A stretch of DNA of 41,210 nucleotides from Bacteroidales bacterium (GCA_026417155.1 JAOADU010000025.1:1-41210), one strand, 5' to 3'. Positions 8,147-17,364 are shown, numbered from the stretch's first letter. Notes: generated by a model from the sequence alone, not told the origin. Program-made: numbers and translations.

Positions 8147-9378
8147 AGGTCATTGTAACGATCGGGCAAATAACGACGAGTAATAAATCGAACCGGAAAA
8201 CGAGATGAAAGAAATCCTATAGTAAGAACAGACATAAAAATAATAAACAAATCAAGTATGCGAACTTCTACAGGGTATGCACTCACAATAAAAGCATCGG
8301 GATTGTTTGCATCCATTGGAATAATTCCAAATTCATGCTGTAAAAAACAAAAAATCAGGCCTAATGCAATACCTGAAATTGTTCCAATTATTGAAATCAG
8401 CCACCCTTCGAATAAAAATACTTTCCTTATATCTTTCATTGAAAATCCAATACTACGTAATGTTTCTATGTCTTCTTTTTTCTCAATAATAAGCATAGTA
8501 AGCGATGCAGTAATATTAAACGATGCTATGAGTAAAATAAAAAGAAGAATAGCAAATACAATAAATTTTTCTGACTTCATTATTTGATATAAAAACTGGT
8601 GTTGCTCGAAACGATTTCTTACATCAAACTGATTCCCAAATGTAGATTGAAGCAACTGCTCAATTTTATCCGAGTCGCTTAATGATTTTAGCTTTATTTC
8701 GAGCGAAGATACTTCTTTATTATATTGAAACAATTCGCGAGTAAACTGAATTGGAACAATTACATAATTATCCATCTCCGGATCAACCGAATATATACCA
8801 ATAGGATAAATAGGTTTCATAATAAATGCCTGTTCGGGCGAGTTATGAATATTTGCCAAACGATTAGGTGCATATATTTTTAACGGTGATACAAAGTTGA
8901 GCCCTATAGACAAATGTGCCACAACACCCATTCCCACCACTGCAACAGGCTGATTTTGATACATTAAACTAAATCTTCCTTCTACCACCATCGTATCAAG
9001 ACCCGTCATATCGGCGTAAGTTAAATCAACGCCTTTGATGGTAAACGGATGATAAATGTCGTGATATTTTACTAGTACTTTGTCTTCAATTGTAAAAGCA
9101 TAGCGATCTATTTCATGAATGCTATTTAATGTAAGCACACAATTTTCATCGGGAACGAAAGTTTTTGCATGTATTGGAATAACCTTTAAATCGGGATCAA
9201 ATGAATTGAATCGTTTTATGATGAGCGATTCGAGTCCATTAAATATGGAAATAATAATAACTAATGCCATAGTGCCAATAGCAAAACTAACGGCAGTTAT
9301 AGTTGAGATAATATTGATAATATGAGTAGTTTTGGGCGAAGTAAGATATCTTTTTGCAATAAACCAGTGCAACTTCAT
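8143..9378 (-). CDS. LolC/E-like FtsX-domain permease
   Basis: 411-residue inner-membrane permease. A first membrane helix (about 20-48, ...ISTITAVSFAIGTMALVIIIS) is followed by a large periplasmic MacB-type domain. Three C-terminal helices follow: KFIVFAILLFILLIASF, GWLISIIGTISGIALGLIF and LDLFIIFMSVLTIGFLSS. The cytoplasmic loop ...IEKKEDIETLRSIGFSMKDI... is typical of the FtsX family. LolC/E proteins work with the LolD ATPase to release lipoproteins from the inner membrane; no ATPase gene is in this window. It is paired with a paralogue at 9,724, with rbfA between them. The substrate is inferred, not shown. Confidence 0.86.
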   Translation of the reverse strand: MKLHWFIAKRYLTSPKTTHIINIISTITAVSFAIGTMALVIIISIFNGLESLIIKRFNSFDPDLKVIPIHAKTFVPDENCVLTLNSIHEIDRYAFTIEDKVLVKYHDIYHPFTIKGVDLTYADMTGLDTMVVEGRFSLMYQNQPVAVVGMGVVAHLSIGLNFVSPLKIYAPNRLANIHNSPEQAFIMKPIYPIGIYSVDPEMDNYVIVPIQFTRELFQYNKEVSSLEIKLKSLSDSDKIEQLLQSTFGNQFDVRNRFEQHQFLYQIMKSEKFIVFAILLFILLIASFNITASLTMLIIEKKEDIETLRSIGFSMKDIRKVFLFEGWLISIIGTISGIALGLIFCFLQHEFGIIPMDANNPDAFIVSAYPVEVRILDLFIIFMSVLTIGFLSSRFPVRFITRRYLPDRYNDL

Positions 9379-9380
9379 GA

Positions 9381-9731
9381 TTATTTTTTTAATAACTCCT
9401 CGATGCGTTTACTATACTCGTAAGAATCGTCAATAAAAAAAGCTAACTCAGGTATTGATTTTACTTTATTTTTTATACGTTGTGCAAGAGCATGTCGAAT
9501 TTGCTTTTTATTATCATTTATTACATGAAATATCTCTTCTGCTTTTTTTTGAGGATGATAAATACTCAAATAAACTTTTGCCAACGACAAATCGGCACTC
9601 ATGCGTACTACCGTAACATTTATTAACGAACCTGGTGCAAATATGGATTCATTTTGCTGAAATATTACACTTAATTCTTTTTGAACTAACCGTTCTGCTT
9701 TTTGAATTCTAACATTGTCCATATTAATCAA
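9381..9731 (-). CDS. rbfA: Ribosome-binding factor A
   Basis: Small KH-fold protein that binds the immature 30S subunit and helps 16S rRNA 5'-end maturation. Conserved features include RIQKAERLVQKELSVIFQ at the start, VTVVRMSADLSLAKVYLSIY in the middle and the region ending in ELAFFIDDSYEYSKRIEELL. At 116 residues it is typical. The start overlaps the upstream permease by 8 bases and the stop is 2 bases before the downstream permease, so it is locked into this operon. Confidence 0.92.
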   Translation of the reverse strand: MINMDNVRIQKAERLVQKELSVIFQQNESIFAPGSLINVTVVRMSADLSLAKVYLSIYHPQKKAEEIFHVINDNKKQIRHALAQRIKNKVKSIPELAFFIDDSYEYSKRIEELLKK

Positions 9732-10968
9732 ATTTTATTGCTTTTATTGGTTCTATTCTACTAATAAGAGAAGAAGGAACCAATAATATTATAAACGTAA
9801 TAACTACTATAGCAGAATTGAGTAAAACAACCTGCCACCATTCAATTTGAACCGGAACATAATCGATATAATACGATGCTTTATTTAAGCTTACTACATG
9901 ATACGTTTTTTGTAAGTAATAAGCAACATATGCCAAAATATTTCCGAGCAATAATCCAAATAAAATGTATGCTGAACTTAAATAAATAAATATTTTTCGA
10001 ATATTTGAATCATAAAATCCCATTGTTTTAAGCAAACCTATCATATTTACACGTTCCAGCACCAAGACCAACAATCCAGATATAATGTTAAACCCCGAAA
10101 CAATCATCATCAAAATTAAAATTACCCATAAATTTGTATCAAATAATCCTATCCAATCGAAAATATATGGATAACGCTCTTGAATAGACGAAACTTTTAG
10201 CTTTGTACCATCGTTTTGAAATTTTGCTCCTACAAGCGAGTAAATCATTTGTCGGGCTGCAGGAATAGAATCGAAATGCTTTAAATTTATTTCATAGCCA
10301 CTTACCTGATTAGGCTGCCAATCATTGAGTTTTTGAATGTGCCGCAAATCAACAAAAACAAACATATTATCAAAATCTTCCATCATTGTTTCGTAAATTC
10401 CCGAAACGATAAATTTTCGCATACGCGGAGGATCCTGAATAAAATATACATACAAAGCATCGCCGGGCTTAACTGCCAGTATATTGCTTATCTTTTTGGA
10501 TATCAGCACTTCATTCGATTTAGTACTATCGGCAAAAGTTGGCACTTTTCCTGTTACAATGTGTGAACGCAGAAATGACCAATCAAAATCTTTATATACT
10601 CCTTTTAAAACTGCACCATGCAAAATATTGCCTACTTTAATAATGCCAGGTTTAGTAGCAAACAATTGAACATTTTTAACAGTAGAAATATGGCGTATAG
10701 CTTCAATGTCATTTTTATTTATGTATATTGGATTTGTTTCAAATGAATAATTAGCATCGTAATTACTAACAACTAAATGCGACGAAAAACCCGAAACTTT
10801 GTACTTTATTTCTTGTTTGAAACCCATTACAACAGCTATTGAGATAAACATTACCACAAAGCTGATAGCAATACCCAAAATATTGAACCATGTAATAGGT
10901 TTCGATATACGACGCGATTTGGATTGACTAAAAAGTATTCGACGTGCTATAAATAAAGTAACGTTCAT
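9724..10968 (-). CDS. LolC/E-like FtsX-domain permease (operon-leading paralogue)
   Basis: 414 residues with the same architecture as the 8,143 gene. The first helix is ITWFNILGIAISFVVMFISI, then comes a long periplasmic domain (about 50-265), then helices LWVILILMMIVSGFNIISGLLVLVL, IFIYLSSAYILFGLLLGNILA and VVLLNSAIVVITFIILLVP. The N-terminus MNVTLFIARRIL matches other Bacteroidota family members, so the start is trusted. Its promoter ends four bases before the ATG. It is the likely partner of the second permease in a heterodimeric lipoprotein-release complex; inferred from pairing and family. Confidence 0.86.
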   Translation of the reverse strand: MNVTLFIARRILFSQSKSRRISKPITWFNILGIAISFVVMFISIAVVMGFKQEIKYKVSGFSSHLVVSNYDANYSFETNPIYINKNDIEAIRHISTVKNVQLFATKPGIIKVGNILHGAVLKGVYKDFDWSFLRSHIVTGKVPTFADSTKSNEVLISKKISNILAVKPGDALYVYFIQDPPRMRKFIVSGIYETMMEDFDNMFVFVDLRHIQKLNDWQPNQVSGYEINLKHFDSIPAARQMIYSLVGAKFQNDGTKLKVSSIQERYPYIFDWIGLFDTNLWVILILMMIVSGFNIISGLLVLVLERVNMIGLLKTMGFYDSNIRKIFIYLSSAYILFGLLLGNILAYVAYYLQKTYHVVSLNKASYYIDYVPVQIEWWQVVLLNSAIVVITFIILLVPSSLISRIEPIKAIKFD

Positions 10969-10972
10969 TATG

Positions 10973-11004
10973 CAAAACTAATCGAAAAATCAACGAAAAG
11001 CAAA
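10973..11004 (-). promoter_or_regulatory. Promoter TTTG-N20-TAGTTTTG of the permease/rbfA/miaA operon
   Basis: Minus strand: TTTG (complement of 11001-11004), 20 bases, then TAGTTTTG (complement of 10973-10980). Both boxes and the spacing fit the Bacteroidota sigma consensus. Only four bases separate the box from the ATG at 10968, so transcription is expected to start at or next to the start codon. Confidence 0.75.
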
Positions 11005-11058
11005 AGTTCTTTTACTTCATATATTTAAACTTTATTAATTTACATTATATAGTAATGT

Positions 11059-11092
11059 AAAAAAACTCCCTCATAAAATATACGAGGGAGTT
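11059..11092 (-). terminator. Rho-independent terminator of the 1,323-residue surface protein gene
   Basis: Minus strand: AACTCCCTC, an 11-base loop, GAGGGAGTT, then a run of T (A-run at 11059-11063 on the plus strand). Nine perfect pairs, 24 bases after the stop. It also separates this gene from the permease operon downstream. Confidence 0.9.
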
Positions 11093-11116
11093 GATAACTA
11101 TATTTACTAGTAGTAT

Positions 11117-14100
11117 TTATTTTTTTATAAATCGTACAACGCTGTTCCCTTGTTGCGTTGTTATTAGTAATGAATAAACTCCTGATGGCAGATGAGATAC
11201 ATTCAACTGATTTGATTGTGTAGTAATAAATACCTGACCATTAGCATTAAGCAATCTAACTTGTATAATAGACGATTCGGAATAAATATTAAGAATATCC
11301 TCTACGGGATTTGGATAGACTAAAATATATTCTCTAACCGATAAAGGTTTTATAGACAATGGAATTTCTACTCCTTTTACGATAATATCATCAATTCGCG
11401 ATGCTCCAGCAGCTGCAACAGTAGCCCCGCCTACCGAAGTATTGCTTGTCATTATCCAACGAAGACTAATTAAGGCTTTATCATCACATTCGCTTGGTAA
11501 TGAAATATTTGAAAGCACTCCTGTAGTAAAATTATCGGCAACCGTAACAATTGCACCAGGAATATCAATCCAATTTCCATCATTATTTATCATGTATTGA
11601 ACTTTAAATTCTTTAGGACCTGTGCTTGATGAACGTTGCTTACTCGAAAATTGTACCATCATAAATCCTTGTGTAGTAAAATCAACTCTCCAATATTTTG
11701 TATCTGCTCCGTTATCCCATCCCGTTGCACGAGCTGCACTTGTAGTTGCTCCAGCTGCATTAAACACTAATGTACCTGTTGCTGTCGTTGTTATTATCTT
11801 ATCTAAATTTGCTGTAATCCCACCATCTGCTAAACTATCGTCAGGATTGTTGGGGAAAGTCCATTCTACCAATGTTTGATAAACAGGATTGTCGTGTGCT
11901 ACAGTTACTGTCCATTGTTTAGTCGTTGTGCCATTTTGAGCTGTAACTGTATAAACAACAGGATTAGTAAAGTTTTGAGGCACACCGCTAGCTGGTGTTA
12001 TAGTAGCACCGGGCGATACAGTTATGCTTGGTGTTAGACTCGACAAATCCGTTCCGTATGGCATTAACACATTAACAGAAGCTTGTCCGCTGTTAATTAC
12101 AGAGCTCACTTGATTGGGTAGTGTGAAAGATAAAATTTCAGCTTCGTTGTTTAATTGTGTTACAACTGTTACTGTCCATTGTTTTGTGGTTGTGCCATTT
12201 TGAGCTGTAACTGTATAAACCACAGGATTAGTAAAGTTTTGAGCTACGCCACTAGCTGGCGATATGGTTGCTCCAGGCGATACTGTTATACTTGGTGTTA
12301 AGTTTGTAACATCTGTACCATACGGCATTGTAACCAATACAGCAGCTTGTCCCGACATTATGTTTGATGAAATCTGACCAGGAATAGTAAAAGAAAGAAT
12401 CTCAGCTGCATTACTTGGGCTTTCAACATTTACTGTTACTGTCCATTGTTTTGTTGTTACGCCATTTTGTGCAGTAACTGTATAAACCACAGGATTGGTA
12501 AAGTTTTGTGCAACACCGCTGGCAGGTGATATAGTTGCTCCAGGCGATACTGTTATTGTTGGAATTAAATTTGTAACATTTGTTCCATAAGGCATAGTTA
12601 CTACCACTGCGGCTTGCCCCGACATTATATTTGATGAAATTTGACCAGGAATGTCAAATGATAGAATCTCGGCTTCATTATTTAATTCTTCAATTCCTTT
12701 CACAATAATATCATCAATACGGCTAGTTCCTGCTGCACCAACAGTACCCCCACCTACGCTAGTATTGCTCGTCATTATCCATCGCAAACTCACTAAATTT
12801 TGTTGATTACAAGCAGCGGGCAAATTAATTTCGTTAAGAACTCCACTTATAAAATTATCGGCACAAGTAACATTTGCACCTGGCACATCTATCCAGTTTC
12901 CGCTATTATTAATCATGTACTGTACTTTGAATTCTTTTGGACCAGTACTGGATGAACGTTGTTTACTCGAAAATTTTAAATCTTTATATCCTGCACTAGT
13001 AAAATCTATACGCCAATATTTTGTATTAGCACCATTATCCCAACCCGAGACACTGGCAGCACTTGTAGTTGCTCCAGCTGCACCATAATTTACAGTTCCT
13101 GAAGCAGTTGTGGTTAGCTGCTGATTCAAATTAGCAGGAATTCCTCCATCGGCTATATTATTATCGGGATTGTTAGGGAAATTCCACTCTACAAGAGTTA
13201 TATACGTTGGTTGTAACACAGTAACTGTTACAGTCCAAACTTTAGTAGTAGTACCATTTTGTGCCGTTACTGTATATTGAACAGGACTTGAAAAATTTTG
13301 AGGCACTCCACTGGCAGGACTGATAGATGCCCCTGCAGATACTGTTATGGTTGGAGTTAAATTGGATGGGTCTGTTCCAATAGGCATCACAACACTTACT
13401 GTAGCGTTTGTACTATTAATAGTTGATGAAATCTGACCTGGAATAGTAAATGATGTTATTTCGGCTTCATGATTAGGCAATACAGTAACTGTAACTGTCC
13501 ATACTTTAGTTGTGATTCCATCCTGAGCTGTTACTGTGTATAATACAGGATTGGTAAAATTTTGTGCAGTTCCGCTGGCAGGAGTAATAGTGGCACCCGC
13601 AGAAATAGTTATATTGGGTATTAGATTTGTTACATTTGTCCCATAAGGCATCGTTACATATACAGCAGACTGTCCCGACATAATATTTGACGAAACTTGC
13701 CCTGGAATTGTAAATGATAATATCTCGGCTTCATTGTTCAACTGAGTTGAAACTGTTACAGTCCATTGTTTTGTAGTTATACCATCTTGTGCTGTAACTG
13801 TATAAACTACGGGATTAGTAAAATTTTGCGATGAACCGCTCGGTGGGTTTATGCTTGCCCCTGGTGAAACAGTAATATTAGGCACTAAATCAGTAACATC
13901 TGTACCAAAAGGCATCACAACATGTACTGTAGCTTGCTGGCTATTTATGTTTGAACTAATTTGCCCTGCAATGTTAAAACTCAGAATTTCTGCATCTGTA
14001 CTTGCTGTTTCAGTTGTAAAAGTAACATTTAAAGTTGTTGTTGCGTTGTTAAAATTATCTTCAACTGGTGCTATTTGTAAAAAATAAGTTTGATTGTATA

Positions 14101-15088
14101 ACAACTGATTGCTTGGTATCACTGTAATATTAGTTTTATTTGCATCAATTGTTGCTGTAAAAGGTACATTTGCACCGTTAATATTGTTTAGCTTAAAGGT
14201 TATTAAATTTGCTACATTAGTATTATCTATAGGACTATTATCAATATTTCTAATTGGCTCACTAAAAGTAATAACTGGATTAACGGTAACAGGAACATTC
14301 GTACTTCCACCCGCAGGATTAAATGCAACTAATGGTGGTTGTGTATCTATTTCTTTCACTGCTTCTGCCCATGTGGTTGCAACTCGTATTCCATCAATAT
14401 ACAAAGTAGGAGCATTTGTGGCACTTCCTTGTCGAAGTAAGATTGTGTTTAATGCTGTGGGGTCGGTTGTTGTTCCACCTGTTGTAGTAATAATAGGATT
14501 TGGTTCTGCTCCCGGAATAAGAGGATTAACAAAAACTGAGATTTCGTCGTTTTGATTCCCTGCAATCATTTGATATTTTATTACTACTAAATACGTGGTA
14601 TTTAGTGCATAATTAAACCCTGTGTAAACGGCTGTTTCTGTTCCTTTCGATATACCAAAAGCTAAAGCATCGGTTGCATCTTTTTTAATAAAAAACCTAC
14701 CTGTAAAATTTGTATTTCCTGGCGAAGGCTGAAAAGCAAAGAAATAATCGCCTAATGATTTTGCATCGGTTACTCGAATTAAAAATGCAGTATATACTGT
14801 ACCAGTGTTTTGCGCAGTGAATGCTTTATAGGCATCTTCGCCCGTATTATTTATCAATAAATAATTTCCTATGCCCGAGCTTGCATACGACGGATAACTT
14901 AGATTGCCTGCAATTATTTGAAACTCATTAATAGAGCTTGTTCCTTGTTCTACCCACCCATTTGTACCCACAAGCATCGTCCCTACGGCATAATCAAAAT
15001 TTTCTTCTAAAAGTAGTGGCTGCGAAAATAAGCCTGATAAGATAAAAAAAAGGCTTACTGACAATAATGTAATTTTTTTCATAAGCAT
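11117..15088 (-). CDS. Large modular T9SS-secreted surface protein with DUF5018-like repeats
   Basis: 1,323 residues. A signal peptide (MLMKKITLLSVSLFFILSGLFSQ) is followed by a beta-rich LamG-like domain (about 24-250), a Big_5-type Ig-like domain (about 252-362, ...PAGGSTNVPVTVNPVITFSEPI) and then a duplicated block. Each block has three DUF5018-like domains of ~87 residues (consensus EILSF-IPGQ-SS, MPYGT-V-NL-P-ITVS-GA, NFTNPV-YTVTAQ-G-TTK-WTVTV) and one ~170-residue domain (LVEW-FPNNP ... FSSKQRSSSTGPKEFKVQY ... SRIDDIIVKG). The blocks span about 364-800 and 802-1250. The last ~70 residues are a type A T9SS sorting domain (VYPNPVEDILNIYS ... LPSGVYSLLITTQQGNSVVRFIKK). It is probably anchored or released at the cell surface as an adhesin or matrix protein; no enzymatic motif is seen. 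ATG 15082 (MKK...) is an equally good start. Confidence 0.88.
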   Translation of the reverse strand: MLMKKITLLSVSLFFILSGLFSQPLLLEENFDYAVGTMLVGTNGWVEQGTSSINEFQIIAGNLSYPSYASSGIGNYLLINNTGEDAYKAFTAQNTGTVYTAFLIRVTDAKSLGDYFFAFQPSPGNTNFTGRFFIKKDATDALAFGISKGTETAVYTGFNYALNTTYLVVIKYQMIAGNQNDEISVFVNPLIPGAEPNPIITTTGGTTTDPTALNTILLRQGSATNAPTLYIDGIRVATTWAEAVKEIDTQPPLVAFNPAGGSTNVPVTVNPVITFSEPIRNIDNSPIDNTNVANLITFKLNNINGANVPFTATIDANKTNITVIPSNQLLYNQTYFLQIAPVEDNFNNATTTLNVTFTTETASTDAEILSFNIAGQISSNINSQQATVHVVMPFGTDVTDLVPNITVSPGASINPPSGSSQNFTNPVVYTVTAQDGITTKQWTVTVSTQLNNEAEILSFTIPGQVSSNIMSGQSAVYVTMPYGTNVTNLIPNITISAGATITPASGTAQNFTNPVLYTVTAQDGITTKVWTVTVTVLPNHEAEITSFTIPGQISSTINSTNATVSVVMPIGTDPSNLTPTITVSAGASISPASGVPQNFSSPVQYTVTAQNGTTTKVWTVTVTVLQPTYITLVEWNFPNNPDNNIADGGIPANLNQQLTTTASGTVNYGAAGATTSAASVSGWDNGANTKYWRIDFTSAGYKDLKFSSKQRSSSTGPKEFKVQYMINNSGNWIDVPGANVTCADNFISGVLNEINLPAACNQQNLVSLRWIMTSNTSVGGGTVGAAGTSRIDDIIVKGIEELNNEAEILSFDIPGQISSNIMSGQAAVVVTMPYGTNVTNLIPTITVSPGATISPASGVAQNFTNPVVYTVTAQNGVTTKQWTVTVNVESPSNAAEILSFTIPGQISSNIMSGQAAVLVTMPYGTDVTNLTPSITVSPGATISPASGVAQNFTNPVVYTVTAQNGTTTKQWTVTVVTQLNNEAEILSFTLPNQVSSVINSGQASVNVLMPYGTDLSSLTPSITVSPGATITPASGVPQNFTNPVVYTVTAQNGTTTKQWTVTVAHDNPVYQTLVEWTFPNNPDDSLADGGITANLDKIITTTATGTLVFNAAGATTSAARATGWDNGADTKYWRVDFTTQGFMMVQFSSKQRSSSTGPKEFKVQYMINNDGNWIDIPGAIVTVADNFTTGVLSNISLPSECDDKALISLRWIMTSNTSVGGATVAAAGASRIDDIIVKGVEIPLSIKPLSVREYILVYPNPVEDILNIYSESSIIQVRLLNANGQVFITTQSNQLNVSHLPSGVYSLLITTQQGNSVVRFIKK
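11890..14005 (-). repeat. Six DUF5018-like coding repeats in two sets of three, separated by a ~170-residue domain
   Basis: Copies begin near 14000, 13742, 13475, 12685, 12415 and 12150 on the minus strand. The interval 13205-12690 holds the first copy of the ~170-residue domain; its second copy follows the array at 11890-11340. Copies within and between sets are close at protein level but diverged at third positions. Confidence 0.82.
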
Positions 15089-15105
15089 TAATGTTTAATT
15101 TTGTA

Positions 15106-15113
15106 CAAATTTA
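15106..15113 (-). promoter_or_regulatory. -7 element TAAATTTG upstream of the large surface protein gene
   Basis: Exact TAnnTTTG on the minus strand, 17 bases from the ATG at 15088. The divergent intergenic region is under 100 bases; no matching element is seen for the gene on the other strand. Confidence 0.6.
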
Positions 15114-15161
15114 CGGCAAAAACTTAATTTGAGGATTAAAAATCCTTTAAAAAATGATAAA

Positions 15162-16466
15162 ATGTTTTCTACAATAAGAAATTATTATAATTTTATTCGT
15201 TATAAATCCATTATTAATTATCATAATTTTTTCTGTCAAGCTCCGTTTAGCTCTTTATATGTTGATTATGCAGGGAATATTTTTGTATGCTTTGTAAACA
15301 AATATCTTTTGTTGGGCAATATTCATCAGTTACAACATATTAACGATATTTGGTTTGGAAAACAAATAAATGAACTGAGAGAGAGCATCGTATTACGTAA
15401 ACTAAACAAAGGATGTCATGTATGCAAACATCATTTAGAAAAAGGAAATTTTGCTCATGTATATGCTCAACGATATAATTTTCTACCTATCGGCTCCCTT
15501 TCGCCTAAATCCCTTGAACTTCAACTAAGCCCTCTTTGCAATTTTAACTGCCTCATGTGTGTGGTCAAAGACGAAAAAAATACTGTTAACATCGAGCCTT
15601 TTAAAAATTTTATCGAAAAACTTGCACCAAACTTGATAAATATTTCATTTAGTGGTGGAGAACCTTTTTTTATTGACGAATATTACGATATGTGGGAGAT
15701 TATTTATAAAACTAATCCACATTGCAAGGTTTCTGTAAATACTAACGCAAGCATAGTAAATAAGTCAGTCGAAGATATTTTACAAAAACTAAAATTCAAT
15801 ATTACTGTTTCCATAGATGGCTATTCAACCGATATATTTGAATCAATCAGAAAAGGCGGCAACCGCGATATTGTATATAATAATTTGCATTATTTTCATG
15901 AATATACATTAAATAATAATACATCCTTTGGAGTTAAAATTTGTGCCTTACAACAAAATATTCACGAATTCCCTGAGCTTTTTGAATATTTTACAAATAA
16001 AAATATTCGTATTACCATCAACGAAGTTGTTTATCCGATAAACGTAGCCTTATGGAATATGCCTTTAGCTAAACTTAAGTACATTTTAAAGTTATTGCAA
16101 AATAAAGCTCCTAAAATCAATAACCATCCACACAATTACATGTCGTGGCATGGAGTAATAAAATTGATTCTAGAATACATAAAAAACAAAGAAAACTTTT
16201 TCAAGCAACGTATTCGATATGAAAAAAATGGAGAACAGATAATAGTAGAAAAATTAAACAAGCTTTTTCTCCATTCTGATATAACAACACAAGTAATTAA
16301 AAAAGTTTTTTCATATGCTGCTACTGAAAACGAACGTATTATTTTATGCAATTTTTTCTTATTAGCTCCCATAGAACGATTATTACCAGAATTAGAATTA
16401 CGAGACGAGACTTCTGTTGAAAGTATTGTAAAACACATCTTAAACCACTTTTATATCAATGATTAA
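15162..16466 (+). CDS. Radical SAM protein with N-terminal SPASM/twitch domain
   Basis: 434 residues from ATG 15162; a TTG at 15129 would add 11. The radical SAM cysteines are CNFNCLMC (126, 130, 133), followed by SFSGGEPFF (about 163-171) and later core segments (VNTNA, ITVSIDGYS). Before the core lies a SPASM/twitch-like domain with Cys25, Cys43, a LGNI...IWFG motif and CHVC (85, 88), which can bind an auxiliary iron-sulfur cluster. This order matches N-terminal-twitch radical SAM proteins rather than the usual C-terminal SPASM. The substrate is unknown. A sulfotransferase-like gene overlaps its end by 8 bases. A ~190-residue C-terminal tail shows no motif I recognise. Confidence 0.85.
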   Translation: MFSTIRNYYNFIRYKSIINYHNFFCQAPFSSLYVDYAGNIFVCFVNKYLLLGNIHQLQHINDIWFGKQINELRESIVLRKLNKGCHVCKHHLEKGNFAHVYAQRYNFLPIGSLSPKSLELQLSPLCNFNCLMCVVKDEKNTVNIEPFKNFIEKLAPNLINISFSGGEPFFIDEYYDMWEIIYKTNPHCKVSVNTNASIVNKSVEDILQKLKFNITVSIDGYSTDIFESIRKGGNRDIVYNNLHYFHEYTLNNNTSFGVKICALQQNIHEFPELFEYFTNKNIRITINEVVYPINVALWNMPLAKLKYILKLLQNKAPKINNHPHNYMSWHGVIKLILEYIKNKENFFKQRIRYEKNGEQIIVEKLNKLFLHSDITTQVIKKVFSYAATENERIILCNFFLLAPIERLLPELELRDETSVESIVKHILNHFYIND

Positions 16467-17364
16467 TTATTCCAATATTCTTTTTGGCAAATCTGAAAAC
16501 ATTATACAATTAAATGACTTCTTTAAGAGCGAAAATGTTTCATTGTTTCAGCATACATTTGAAGGGAAAACACACATTTTAAACCCATTACCTTTGGGTA
16601 AGAATAAGCAATATGTACGCATGATAACCATAAGTAACCAGCGTACTGGTTCAAGCATGTTAGCCAATATTTTCAGAAGCCATTCGCAAATTGTCTATTT
16701 TGGTGAAATTTTTAATTTAAATCAACCTCACTGGGGTTTTAAAAAAATTAATGATGCTCTTTTATGGAAAGCTCAGCTTTTCCCTCGGTTATATTTGAAA
16801 CATTTTTATTTTCGCAATTTTTCAGACCAAATTAAGGCTGTTGGATTCAAATTGATGTACAATCACCTCAAATATAAACAAGTTAAACAATTATTACTCA
16901 AAGAATTTTTACCCAACTCTCATTTAATTATCCATCTAAAAAGACAAAATAAACTGTACATGTATATTTCTCAATTAATTGCTCGAAAAACATCTGTTGC
17001 TAATTTACTTCAAAATCCGAATTCACTTAACCCTATAACAAATGTAGATATTCCAACAATAAAAATTGATATAAACCAAATGTTTACTTACTTTTCCTAT
17101 GTTGAATATTACGAAAAATTGTACGATAATTTATTACAAAATTATCCATTGCGTCACTCAATTGTTTATTACGAAGATTTGGTAAAAAATTATTCACTAA
17201 CCGTTTCAAAAATTATTCAAAACATTGGCTTAGACGATGAAAAACTCATTTGTATTAACAAAAAAATAATTACCCTACCGCTTAAAGATTTTATTGAAAA
17301 CTATGATCAACTAATAAATACTTTAAACAAAAGTCACTATAAAGTTTTTCTGGAAAACGAATAA
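16459..17364 (+). CDS. Sulfotransferase-family protein
   Basis: 301 residues. The PAPS 5'-phosphosulfate loop is recognisable as TISNQRTGSSMLANIF (about 57-72), followed by the helix and GEIFN segment seen in bacterial Stf0/Sulfotransfer-3 relatives. A plausible 3'-phosphate region is HLIIHLKRQNKLYMYISQLIA. The C-terminal part includes VYYEDLVKNY, which also occurs in this family. It would transfer sulfate from PAPS to a hydroxyl or amine, but the acceptor is not evident. It starts inside the radical SAM gene (8-base overlap), so the two are translationally coupled and likely act in one pathway. The family assignment rests mainly on the first loop; other P-loop transferases cannot be fully excluded. 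Confidence 0.72.
   Translation: MINYSNILFGKSENIIQLNDFFKSENVSLFQHTFEGKTHILNPLPLGKNKQYVRMITISNQRTGSSMLANIFRSHSQIVYFGEIFNLNQPHWGFKKINDALLWKAQLFPRLYLKHFYFRNFSDQIKAVGFKLMYNHLKYKQVKQLLLKEFLPNSHLIIHLKRQNKLYMYISQLIARKTSVANLLQNPNSLNPITNVDIPTIKIDINQMFTYFSYVEYYEKLYDNLLQNYPLRHSIVYYEDLVKNYSLTVSKIIQNIGLDDEKLICINKKIITLPLKDFIENYDQLINTLNKSHYKVFLENE

Noticed and set aside
14109-14555. 148-codon plus-strand frame inside the large surface protein gene
   Set aside because: Antisense shadow of a Thr/Val-rich repeat protein; the opposite frame has a coherent domain structure, this one does not.
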